A DNA stretch of 64,000 nt from Heterodera schachtii (Eukaryota > Nematoda > Chromadorea > Rhabditida > Heteroderidae). A model generated the notes under the pieces. It searched no databases. It was not told the DNA's origin and worked only from the letters and a program-made list of their open reading frames with translations. The position numbers were made by a program, and so were the translations under genes. The stretch lies in the NCBI GenBank assembly GCA_023374025.1, contig SIJG01000075.1:451743-515742 (forward strand), given 5' to 3'. Positions within the stretch are counted from its first letter, which is position 1, and the number at the start of each line of letters is the position of its first letter. Below are positions 33,947 to 43,527 of the stretch, in pieces.

Positions 33947-34623
33947 GGGGCGGAAGTTTGGGCACCGGGTAGTTTGGGCACCAGGAAGTTTGGGCACCAG
34001 AAATTTGGGCACCGGGAAGTTTGGGCACCAAATTAAAGAGTTAAAAAATAAAAATATTTGTAATTGTCTATAAATTGCAACCATCTAATTTAAAAGCATA
34101 GTAAATTTAATAAAGTTAGAAAATGGAAAGTTTTTAACGAATATTCATTCGATTAAGCATGCTTATTGTGCTAAACTCATTACCATTAATTCAATATCAA
34201 TGCCATACATATGTATTATTATATCTTATAACATTACAAGGCTCAGTATGTTCAAGACTTAAAGTTTATGAGTTTAAACAAAATTAGACGGGTTCTTGTT
34301 ATTTCGGGCCCAACTAAGCCGGTATTCAGGTCTAAGTCCAAACAGAAACTAGTACACGTTTAACTCTACGTTTAAACAACCGTAAGAATTGACTAAATAA
34401 TAAGATTGCCAGGTTTCCATACATAAATTTTTTGATTTTCAAGAACATATAAATTTTAAGACACAAGGGTTGCTAAAATTTACTAAATTTTAATGATTTA
34501 TATAACATTTTATTTATTTATTTAGTTTTATTTTTTTGAAATCCCCCCTCTGGTGCCCAAACTTCCCGGTGCCCAAATTTCTGGTGCCCAAACTTCCCGG
34601 TGCCCAAACTTCATGTCGCCGTT
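33947..34623. mobile_element. Foldback element with GTTTGGGCACC-iterated ends
   Basis: 677 bp. The left end holds five AGTTTGGGCACC-like units (33953-34028) and the right end holds four inverted GGTGCCCAAACTT units (34551-34610). Imperfect 8-bp flanks GCGAATGG (33939-33946) and GCGAATAG (34624-34631). The interior is AT-rich. No coding capacity. Same design as the elements at 30893 and 42438, but with unrelated phrases. Confidence 0.78.
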
Positions 34624-35345
34624 GCGAATAGAAATGATTAACAATTAAATTACAATAATTTGTTGGCATTTGGGTGTGCCATTGAATAATTTCCAATTTT
34701 CGGCTTATCCGCCCGATGCAAATACGACGAGTCCGTCGAAGTGTCGCCCTCACTTTGAAAAAAAAAATATTAAGATTAAGATTGTCATGCTTTACTTCCA
34801 AAGACGAAACCTCTAAAATCTCATTATCAATTGAATCAATTTTAATTATGTTCGTGTGATAAATCACTTAAAAATGATCGATCGATTGCACTTATTTAAT
34901 AAGTGCCAATTACACATTGAACAAAGGTGAAAAATGAGTTTGACGTGAATTCAGTCTCAATTATTATTTAATTAATGTGGGTTGCATTTATAATTTTACC
35001 AAATAAAGTGATCATTCTATTGCCAATCAATAATTGACTATATTTTACCAAATAAGTGAGTGATTATGATCTATTAAAGAAGTGAAAGAATTAAGGAATA
35101 TGAAAAATAGAATCCATTCGAATTTTTTAAAAATGGAAGACAAAGAATGAGTGGTCCGGTAATCAATTAATGAATGTCATAAATATGTTGTCTGTGCCAA
35201 TGATTTTGATACCAAGAGTAAAAAGGTGTCGAAAAGGCAGACGGATAGATAATTATTAGTATGTATGATGCTCGAGAATATTGTGCGTGGAGTCAAGAAC
35301 AACGAATTCCCCAACATTAGCCATTATATTAGCTTAATTCGGGTA
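34624..35345. other. Intergenic, AT-rich, no gene seen
   Basis: No convincing exon, RNA or repeat. The open frame on the minus strand across 34514-34867 is made partly of the transposon end and is not credible. Confidence 0.45.
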
Positions 35346-35351
35346 TGCTTT

Positions 35352-35660
35352 GGGGGGGGGGGGGGTGCCCGTTTGAATAAGTCACCCAATTTCGGGTAGG
35401 ATTTAGGGGGGCGGGGGGGGTGTCCGTTTGAATAAGTCACCCAATTTCGGGTAGGATTTAGGGGGGCGGGGGGGGTGTCCGTTTGAATAAGTCACCCAAT
35501 TTCGGGTAAGATTTAGGGGGGGCGGGGGGGGGGGGTGTCCGTTTGAATAAGTCACCCAATTTCGGGTAGGATTTAGGGGGGGCGGGGGGGGTGTCCGTTT
35601 GAATAAGTCACCCAATTTCGGGTAGGATTTAGGGGGGCGGGTGTGTCCGTTTGTTAAGTT
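35352..35660. repeat. G-rich minisatellite, 52-60 bp unit
   Basis: Six units. GTTTGAATAAGTCACCC or its variant starts at 35371, 35426, 35481, 35541, 35597 and 35649 (last unit degenerate). Each unit ends in a run of 7-15 G interrupted by a C. Length changes come from the G-run. The G-runs could form quadruplexes. Confidence 0.9.
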
Positions 35661-35685
35661 AGCCTATCGGGTAGGCTTATGGAGT

Positions 35686-35693
35686 CTATAAAA
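35686..35693 (+). promoter_or_regulatory. TATA-like box of the small chimeric gene
   Basis: CTATAAAA lies 37 nt before the ATG at 35730, consistent with a core promoter and a very short leader. Confidence 0.5.
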
Positions 35694-35729
35694 TGAAGAG
35701 AAAGGTGGACATTTTTTTTCTTTCCCAAA

Positions 35730-35977
35730 ATGGACAATATTTCGCAAAATACGCTTTCTGCCGACGACCACTTTAAATTGCTTAAAAAGAAAATTTTGGT
35801 TCTCGAAGCCGAAAACCGAAAATTGAAAAAATTCGTCACAGAATCTATCAACGAGGCAAAAAAGTAATGAACATCAATTTTTAAAATCCCAATGCTAATT
35901 TTTTGTTTTGTTTTTGAAGGCTTCTCGACGCTGCTTCCGCCGGGCCAAGTGGTGATCAGAAACAGCAGAAGAAATGA
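35730..35977 (+). CDS. Small coiled-coil protein with F-box family last exon
   Basis: Two exons, 35730-35863 and 35920-35977, 63 residues. Exon 1 begins MDNISQNTLSADDHFKLL and continues KKKILVLEAENRKLKKFV, a heptad-like pattern typical of a short coiled coil. The intron (56 nt, GT-AG) matches F-box intron 4 in its AATGCTAATTTTTTG body, and exon 2 (LLDAASAGPSGDQKQQKK) is the F-box family's exon 5 without the 7-bp insertion, joined in the correct phase. A TATA-like box lies upstream. No F-box is present. It could be a new gene that captured an F-box 3' end, or a remnant of a longer gene. The coiled-coil part may promote binding to a partner; function unknown. Confidence 0.62.
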
Positions 35978-36876
35978 ATTGATTGGCTGATACTATTATT
36001 TGACCTAAATGTTGATCATTGTTATCTAAATGTTGTTGTGTTTGATTTTTGCTCATCACAAATTAATAAATTAGGACTTTACCAAATATTTTCATATGTG
36101 AAAAAAGGCGGGGGGGGGGGGGGGGGAGTCAGAGGCCAACAATAAAATTTTGAAAAATTGAATCTGTTGGGCTTCACTTATTGTCGATTTTAGAGGCACG
36201 CATTTTTTCAATTGGTGGCTTGAAATTTTGATTAATAAAAAGTATAATTTTCTCAGTATTTTTATTCATATAAATATATATGTATATAAAAATACAATAA
36301 TACACGACTTTACTATTATAAATAAATTTGTTTAATTGCATTATGGAAAAGGAGAGAAAAAGAAAACAAGGAAAATGGCACATTTAATGGATGCGGCGGC
36401 ACAATTAGAGGGACACAATGTTTGTTTTGTTGCCTCAAAATTTAAAATTCAAAAATAAAAATTGAGTCCGAATTGGCCCGGCGCAAACAAATAAATATGT
36501 GTTTGGAAGAGAGGTCGAGATGCTAAACACACAAACACAACTTCATTAAACGGAGGAATGAATGGCATAATTATATAATTAATTAAATAATTTTGGCCCC
36601 GGAATAAAAAATAAGCAATTTAAATTAGCTCAAAAGACAAAAAAAAAAAAATTGGACATTTGACAAAATGGAAATTGAAAGCAAAATTGTTGTCCGTCAT
36701 TACGAAAAATACATATTTAGAGCTCGATCCGGAACCGCCAGACACAAATAAAAAAAAATACAAAAACGGCATTTACCAAGTGTAATTTTCGAATGCGCGC
36801 AAACTTTATGCCAATCATGCTATTTGGCGTTTCGAACAATTGTCTAACACTGGAGTGTCGCATACTGCATGTAGTA
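35978..36876. other. Intergenic, no gene seen
   Basis: AT-rich. A run of about 17 G lies at 36110-36126. Short minus-strand frames (36174-36383, 36717-36911) show no family similarity. Confidence 0.5.
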
Positions 36877-37587
36877 CAGAGATGTGATCTCAAAATTTTG
36901 AAAATCCTCATTTCAGCCGTAAAAAATCCTCATTTGCCACTAAAATACCTCAAAAAATCCTCATTTGCCGTAAAAAATCCTCATTTTTTAAAACATCATA
37001 AAATGCGTACAAAATCAGTTAACTGTCATATGTTTCATTTGAAACAATCAAATTCATCAATTTCTTGTCATTTATAAGCATTTTGTGGAAGTCTGAGCAC
37101 GAAAAATCGAAGTTGCACTTCACTTGGGCCAATGCTTTTAAAGTGCCCATGTGTATGAATTCTGTTTATCTGTCCACTGAGACCCACAAAAAAAATTGCT
37201 TTTTTTTTTTTTGTGGCGCGGTTTTTGCAAAAAACTTTTTGGGAACCTTGGGAGGAGAGGGTCCGGCAGTGCCGATAGGCACTGCCGGAAAAAATTTGGG
37301 AATTTGAGTGCGATTTGTTAACAGATTTTTTCAAAAAAATGATTTTGATTGAGGATTTTTCGAAATTTTTTTTTAAAGATTTGAAGAAAAAGTCGAACAT
37401 TTTGCCAAATATACCTATTTTTCAAAAAATTATGCGTTTTGTCACTTTTTTATCAAAAGACCACACAAATCCTCAAATTTTCTCAAAAGACCACACAAAT
37501 CCTCAAATCCTCATTTTTCAAAAAAATCCTCTTTGACCCTCTAAAAGACCACAAAATGAGTAAAAATACTCAGATATCACATCTCTG
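36877..37587. mobile_element. hAT-like element with composite interior
   Basis: 711 bp with inverted ends CAGAGATGTGATCTC and CAGAGATGTGATATCTGAG (reverse of the right end) and a perfect 8-bp duplication ATGTAGTA (36869-36876 and 37588-37595). Near each end the phrase AATCCTCATTTT is iterated, in the same orientation on both sides. In the middle, 37189-37330, sits a GC-rich hairpin module (GTCCGGCAGTGCCGATAGGC) shared with the G-run MITE family, probably a nested or captured piece. Confidence 0.82.
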
Positions 37588-37654
37588 ATGTAGTATGTAC
37601 ATAGGTATGTATCAATTGATCCTTCTCGTTCTCTAACATATGATTCTGAAAGAA

Positions 37655-37862
37655 ATTTTTCCAAAAACAATCCCACATAGTTAGAGATGAAAGGATAATC
37701 CCCTTCTGTTTGGAGTGAATGAACGATTAGTGCGAAGACCAAATTTTGTTTACATTTATCCTTTTAACGGGCAAAATTTTGAATTACCTGTTCATTCATT
37801 AACTGTAATAATTTGGATAAAATTTTTTTAGTTCGTCCTTTTTAATTCGTTTGATTACCAAT
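37655..37862 (+). promoter_or_regulatory. Conserved F-box upstream block, separated from copy K
   Basis: Contains CCTTCTGTTTGGAGTGAATG, TATCCTTTTAACGGGCAAAA, TTCATTCATTAACTG and a leader-like TTTAATTCGTTTGATTACCA, in the order seen before copies A and H. In those genes the ATG follows within 20 nt of the last piece; here a 638-bp element intervenes. Confidence 0.6.
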
Positions 37863-38500
37863 CATACCTGTGCACAGGGGGGTCAGGGGGGGGGGGGGGC
37901 GGGGCTCTTAGTCGATCGTAAGGGTTCAGGACAGTCGACCGTAAGAGGTGGAGGGGGGGGGGGGGGGGGGGGAAAGTTGGGGGGAGGGGTGAAGGGAGGA
38001 AGAAAGAGAAAAGAAAAATGAGTGAGAAAAAAGTCAGCGAAAAAGTCGATCGTTAATGTGAAAAAAAGAAATTTTATAAAGGAAAATTGCCTTATTTTTT
38101 AACAAACTTCATTAAAAATTCCTATTTTCTACGATCGACTAAACTCAATTTGTGAATAAAATTGTCGATCGTAAGAGGAGAGGGCGTAAAAAACCCTCAA
38201 AATTTTGCCTATTTTTTAAAGAATTCCAAAAAAATTTCACTTGCGTGCCTTTAAAAAGCCTTAATTTTTCCTAAAAACTTGACTTAAAGTTGCAAAAATA
38301 TCACTGTTTGATGAAAATCTGGTAGCAAATCACACTCAAATTTTCAAAAATTTTCCCCGGCGGCGCCTATCGGCACCGCCGCCGCCCCCCCCCCGGTTCC
38401 TTAAAAAGTTATTTGAAAAAGCGCGCCGCAAAAAAAGGTGTTTTGAAAAGCAAAAAAAAAAAAAAAAAAGGTCTTCACCAGGCAAAAATTGAAAAAATTG
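37863..38500. mobile_element. G-run MITE relative in the 5' leader of copy K
   Basis: 638 bp flanked by the perfect 8-bp repeat TTACCAAT (37855-37862 and 38501-38508), 16 bp before the ATG of copy K. It begins CATACCTGTGCACAGGGGGG, includes long G-runs, three GTCGAYCGTAAG phrases and the GC-rich hairpin module at 38356-38385, and ends with an A-rich part (GAAAAGCAAAAAAAA) also found in the MITE at 12661-13118. Terminal inverted repeats are weak. Confidence 0.68.
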
Positions 38501-38516
38501 TTACCAATTCAACAAA

Positions 38517-40282
38517 ATGTCTGACAACCCGAAAAAAGCTAATAAAGAAATGGAAAAAGCGATGTAATAATTTTATTTTTGAATTTCCATGGTAATCATT
38601 TTGCTTTTCCGTTTTTCAGCTTCATCGCTGCCGACTGTTGGTTGGAAGTGTTCGATTTGCTTCCGCCCTCTCAGCTTGGCCTTGGCATTGCGTTGATCAG
38701 CCGCCGTTTTGACTATTACGTCGACGAACATTTGAAAACGCGCAAATGGAAATTGGAACGAATTGTAATTCAATGCGAAATTGGAAAGAATGGCGCAAAG
38801 GAAATGGCAATTGTCAATTCCAATTCCGATGGAAAAGAAATGCCAATCCCACAAAATCCGTTGCCGAACAAAGTCATGGGATTCAGAAGCATTGCGATCG
38901 AGTAAAAATTTAATTTACAAATGATGTATCCAATCAAATTTTCTGATGTTCAGCTTCATCGACCACAATGTGCTCACTTTTCTCCGCCATTTCACCGTCT
39001 TTTCCCCACATGCGCGACAATGTTGAACGTTATCACTGAAAATATTCGCATTTCGGAGTTTATTGTGTTCACCATTTGGCCAATGCTCAAGGCCACAATT
39101 CGTGAGATGTATTTGAAACCCATCGCTTTTCGTCAAATCCGCCAATTTGCCCCGTCAATTCTCTTCGACTGTCCATCACTTCACTTTGTCTTTTTCGTTG
39201 ATGTCGGAATTTTGCCCGAATTTCCTCCCGATGACAGTGCCAATGCGTCGGATGGCCAAGCATTGGCCAAATGGCTGTTCACGCCTCGTCCTGGCAATTT
39301 GCCGAATGTGCTCAGCATTGAGAATCATCCGATGGACCAATGGCCGTCGACAGTTGAACAAATCAAAGCGATGATTATTTTTTGATTATTCCAAATTAAT
39401 TTGAATCGTGGCATTTGGGTCTGGGTCGTTTCGGCGCAGACGCTTCGGCGCCAGCCACAATTTTTGGACTATAACTTTTCTCTTTGTCAACTAAATTTAA
39501 CTATCTTGGTATCATTCGAAAGCTTAACGTGTTTAGAACCTATTTCTAAGGTATTGTTTCGCGATTAGACAATTATCAAAAAAGTTATAACATGAAATTG
39601 CAAAAAATTCAAAAATTTTGAAGTTTTTTCTTCATAACTTTTTACAGGCTATAATTTTTGTTTCTTTTTTGAGGCTAATAGAGCACGTGAAGAGCTTTCG
39701 AATGATATCAAGATTGTTAAATTTGGTTGACAAACAAAAAAGTTATAGTCCAGAAACTGGGCTGGCGTCGAAACGACCTGGTCAACTGGCATTTATGTCC
39801 CCAAATATTGGCGCGTAGTTTTGCAATTCTGCGCGTCCTTTGTTGTTTGTTTAAATTCAAATCTAGTCCTCAAATCCGAAAATTACCCGTTTTTTATTTA
39901 TTTATTTTTTGTCTTTTCTAGGCATTTTCCTCTGCTTCTTCTTCTGTTGTTTTCCGCATTTTCATTGACTTTCCGTCGTCCTCTTCGCTTTCTTCCGTTG
40001 TGCCATTTGAATTGACCAACGAATTGACCGGGGAGAAAATGGCACTGTTTGAACATGGAGAAGATGATAAGAAACATTTTGTGCTCAAACGTTGTCCAAT
40101 TGGAGCAGACAATGCGGAAAAATGGGAAGATTTTGGTGCACGAAAGAACGAAATTGAGCTTTTCATCAGAGATGGAAGAGTCGACAAAGGGTGAACAATT
40201 TAAAAACACACTCAAATTTATTATGTTTTTTATTTTTTTCAGTTTTCTCAACGATTTGCCCGGGCCGAGCGGTGATCACTGA
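38517..40282 (+). pseudogene. F-box family copy K (frameshift, donor loss)
   Basis: Exons 38517-38563, 38620-38901, 38954-39370, 39922-40190, 40243-40282. Exon 2 is a good F-box (CWLEVFDLLPPSQLG). Exon 3 lacks one T near 38990 relative to copy H, so the frame ends in CGQC-like sequence and a stop, while the correct frame resumes at once (HRLFPTCATMLNVITENIRI). The exon 3 donor reads GCG-ATGATT where relatives have GCG-GTGATT, so the splice site is lost. Exons 4 and 5 (FLNDLPGPSGDH) are open. Intron 3 carries a foldback element and the leader carries another. Probably silenced recently. Confidence 0.82.
39417..39786. mobile_element. Foldback element with TTTCGGCGC ends in intron 3 of copy K
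   Basis: 370 bp flanked by the perfect 8-bp repeat TGGCATTT (39409-39416 and 39787-39794). Inverted arms of about 140 bp: GTCGTTTCGGCGC, GGCGCCAGCC, GGACTATAACTTTT and ATCATTCGAAAGCTTAACGT on the left each return inverted on the right. The left end repeats TTCGGCGC twice. No coding capacity. Confidence 0.8.
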
Positions 40283-41069
40283 TCAGAAACGGCAGAAAAA
40301 TGAATTGATTTGTTAATTGATTGATTATGTCGGATTTTGCTATTTAAGTGTTGTTATATTTGAGTTTTGCGCATGAATCGTCCATAAAATTTTGCTATTT
40401 CACCCAATACATTTCACAAAATGTGGGAAAATTAATGGATTTTCTAAAATACAAAATTGAAAACTTTCCCTCGCCTTGAATTAAACAAAAATAGTAACCA
40501 TTACCATATTTGTTAAGTGTAAATAACAAATTTGCTGTTGAAAATTTATTTAAATTACTTTAGGGCAAAAATCCGTCGTCCTTAAAAACCCGTATCCAGC
40601 AAAAATACAAACCCCTTAAATGGGTAAGGGTATTATTTTGTCAATATAATATAACAAGTGTACAGTAATTGTTTTTACTAATTACAATATGTAAATATAT
40701 ATAAAATTTGAATTAAATTTCTTTTTTTCCCACATCATTGGGCCTTTGATTCTTTATAATTTTTAAAAACCAACATCAAGACACCGTTAATAAAAAGCTG
40801 CAACACGAAAACCGCAAAAGGGCAGCTTTTTGCATTTTTTATAACTTTTTTACATGACGGTATATCTTTTTCATTGTGGAAAGCCAATTGAGCTTATATT
40901 GTCCGTAATTCCCCGTCCCCCTTTCTTCAGCTGTACCCGAGTATATAAAGCCGACTAAATCCACCTTCCTGTCATATCCCTCAGCACATTCATTCCATCC
41001 GCATTTATTTGATAATTTTTTTTCTGTCACTTCTTTTTTCTAATTCTATTTGATTTACAGCTAAAAAAA
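40283..41069. other. Spacer with promoter of copy L
   Basis: AT-rich, no gene. A TATA-like TATATAAA lies at 40942-40949, about 120 nt before the ATG of copy L, and TTTACAG ends 10 nt before that ATG. Confidence 0.5.
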
Positions 41070-42343
41070 ATGTCTGACAATCCAAAGGAAGCTGAGAGAG
41101 AAATTGAAAAAGCGATGTAATAATTTAATTTTGAATTTCATTTCCATGCCTAATCATTTTGCTTTTCCATTTTAAGCTTCATCTCTGCTGACTGTTGGCA
41201 CAAAGTGTTTGATTTGCTGCCGCCCTTTCAGCTTGGCTTCGGAATCGCGATGATCAGTCGCCGTTTTGACTATTTTGTTGACGAACATTACAAAACTCGC
41301 AAATGGGCGTTGACGAAGGAAATTCAAATTATTGGAGAAATCGGACAGAATGGCGCAAGGAAAATGAAAATTGTCAATTTCGGTCGAAAAGAATTACCAA
41401 TCCCTCAAATTCCGTTGCCGAACAAAGTCATGGCATTCAGAGGCATTTCGATCTAGTAAAAAAGGAATTTGAAAATGATTGTTTTCATCATATTTTCTGT
41501 TTTTAGCTTCATCGACCAAAATGTGATCACTTTTCTCGGCCATTTTCACCGTTTTTTTCGCCAATTGCGCAACAACATTGTCCATTACCACTGAAAATGT
41601 TCGCATTTCGAAGTTCCTTCTGCTCAACATTTGGCCAATGTTCAAAGATGCCATTCGTGAGATCATTTTTCCCACCGTCGCTTTTCGTCAAATGCGCCAA
41701 TTTGCCCCGTCAATGCTTAACGATTGTGCATCCCTTCGTCTTGTCATTTTCCATTACGACATTTTGCTCGAATTTCCGCCCGACGACAGTGCCAATGCGT
41801 CGGATGGTCAAGCGGTGGCCAAATGGCTGTTGACGCCTCGTCATGACAATTCGTCGAAAGAGCTCAATTACTTTTTGAAATCAGCGACGGAACATCAATG
41901 GTCGGAAATAGTGGAACAAATCAAAACGGTGATTTGTCCAATTTAATTCGTTTTTTTTGTTATTTTTTGTCTTTTTAGGAATTTTTCAATGCTTCATCTC
42001 CGGTTGATTTCCGCATTCTCTTTGACTTTTCGTCGTCATTTCAAATTGATTCCGTTGTGCCATTTGAACTGACCAACGAATTCACCGGGGAGCAATTGGA
42101 ACTGTCATCAAATGCATATGGTTTTGTGATCATCCGTCGTCCAATTGTGCCCAAAGAGAGACAGCAGATGAAATTGGGCTACCGCTGGAACCAAATTTAC
42201 ATTTCCATCGGCTTAATCGACGATGGGTGATGAACAATTTTAAAAATCCCAATGCTTATTTTTTGTTTTTAAGGCTTCTCGACGGTTTGCCCGGGCCGAG
42301 TGATGATCAGCAACAAGAAGAAATGGATATATCGGTTGATTGA
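41070..42343 (+). pseudogene. F-box family copy L (single frameshift)
   Basis: Exons 41070-41116, 41177-41455, 41507-41928, 41979-42226, 42274-42343. F-box in exon 2 is slightly altered (CWHKVFDLLPPFQLG). Exon 3 has an extra T in the T-run near 41555, after HFHRF, shifting the frame; from MSITTENVRISKF on it reads on openly (LNIWPMFKDAIRE, FPPDDSANASDGQAV). Exon 4 has FELTNEFTGEQLEL. Exon 5 gives the long-tail form LLDGLPGPSDDQQQEEMD. The one-base change lies in a homopolymer, so an assembly error should be excluded before calling it dead. Confidence 0.78.
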
Positions 42344-42437
42344 TGCGAGATTATATGATCAAAATGTTGGACGTTATTATGTATTTGAAGTATTGTTGTA
42401 TTTGATTTTGTTGCTCATAAATTAGGTAGGTTTTACC

Positions 42438-43042
42438 GGCGCGCCAATGATTCGTCTACTCGACGATTCGTCTACTCAGCCAAAAAGTGACGATTCGTCT
42501 ACTCAGCCAAAAAGCCACGAGCCTGCGTGCACGAGGGACTCAACACGAACATGAGGACCGTGAATGATTGATCGCTTTATACCATTGGCAAAAACCCTTG
42601 TCGTATTCCGCACAAGTGATTGGATTTTTTCACCTCAATTCCCGTGATTTTCAACATTTCATTTGATTCGAACTATTATTTTTGATGTTTATTATAATAA
42701 ATTTTCGATTGCAGGCATTCATTTACGTTGTATTGTACTAGGCAATTTGTGAAAACTCCAGAAAAATGATTTTAAAAGTTTTTCGAGTTCGAATCCGGGT
42801 TTTAGAAATTTTTGGCGGAGTAGACGAATAATGTAGACGAATCGTGGCTTTTTTGCTGAGTAGACGAATCGTCACTTTTTGGCTGAGTAGACGAATTGTC
42901 GAGTAGACGAATTGTTGAATAGACGAATCGTGGCTTTTTTGCTGAGTAGACGAATCGTCACTTTTTGGCTGGGTAGACGAATCGTCGAGTAGACGAATCG
43001 TTGAATAGACGAATCGTTGAGTAGACGAATCGAGGGGAGGCG
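42438..43042. mobile_element. Foldback element with TTCGTCTACTC-iterated ends
   Basis: 605 bp flanked by the 9-bp repeat GGTTTTACC (42429-42437 and 43043-43051; 8 bp also possible). The left end repeats ATTCGTCTACTC units, some with CAGCCAAAAAG between. The right end holds at least eight inverted GAGTAGACGAATCGT units (42815-43032). Outer ends GGCGCGCC and GGAGGCG. No coding capacity. Confidence 0.82.
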
Positions 43043-43527
43043 GGTTTTACCAATATTTTTTGAATTTTTTCTTTTGGCGTTACCATATTCAAACTGCAAA
43101 TTATGGCGTTGTTTGTTTGATGCACAGAAAAATATGAGGTTAAACAAAAGAAGCAGACAAACGCTGCACATTTATTTTATGAGCGGAAAAATAGTATTGC
43201 CATTGAAGAGACCAAATGAAAGAAAAGACAAAAAGGGGCAGAGAAGGAGAGGACGAGACAACGACGACGACGAGAACATAGCAAAAAGCAAAGCATAAGC
43301 AAATGGACAAATTTGTACAAAAATGGCTTTTCCTCTTGTCCATGAGTCATCCTTAATTTAATTGTCGAAAAATTAAAATTTTAAAATAAATTTTTATCCC
43401 AATTTTGTCATTTAATTTCAGGAAGTCTTCGTTAATATTTTGTTATTTTTTCATTAATTGGCTGTCATCATAATTAACACATAAAAAAGCCAGCCGTGCC
43501 GCAACACCCAAAAAAAACGGAACCAAA
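43043..43527. other. Upstream region of the TRAM gene
   Basis: No gene. TTTAATTTCAGG ends at 43422, about 105 nt before the TRAM ATG, and is a possible spliced-leader acceptor. Confidence 0.4.
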
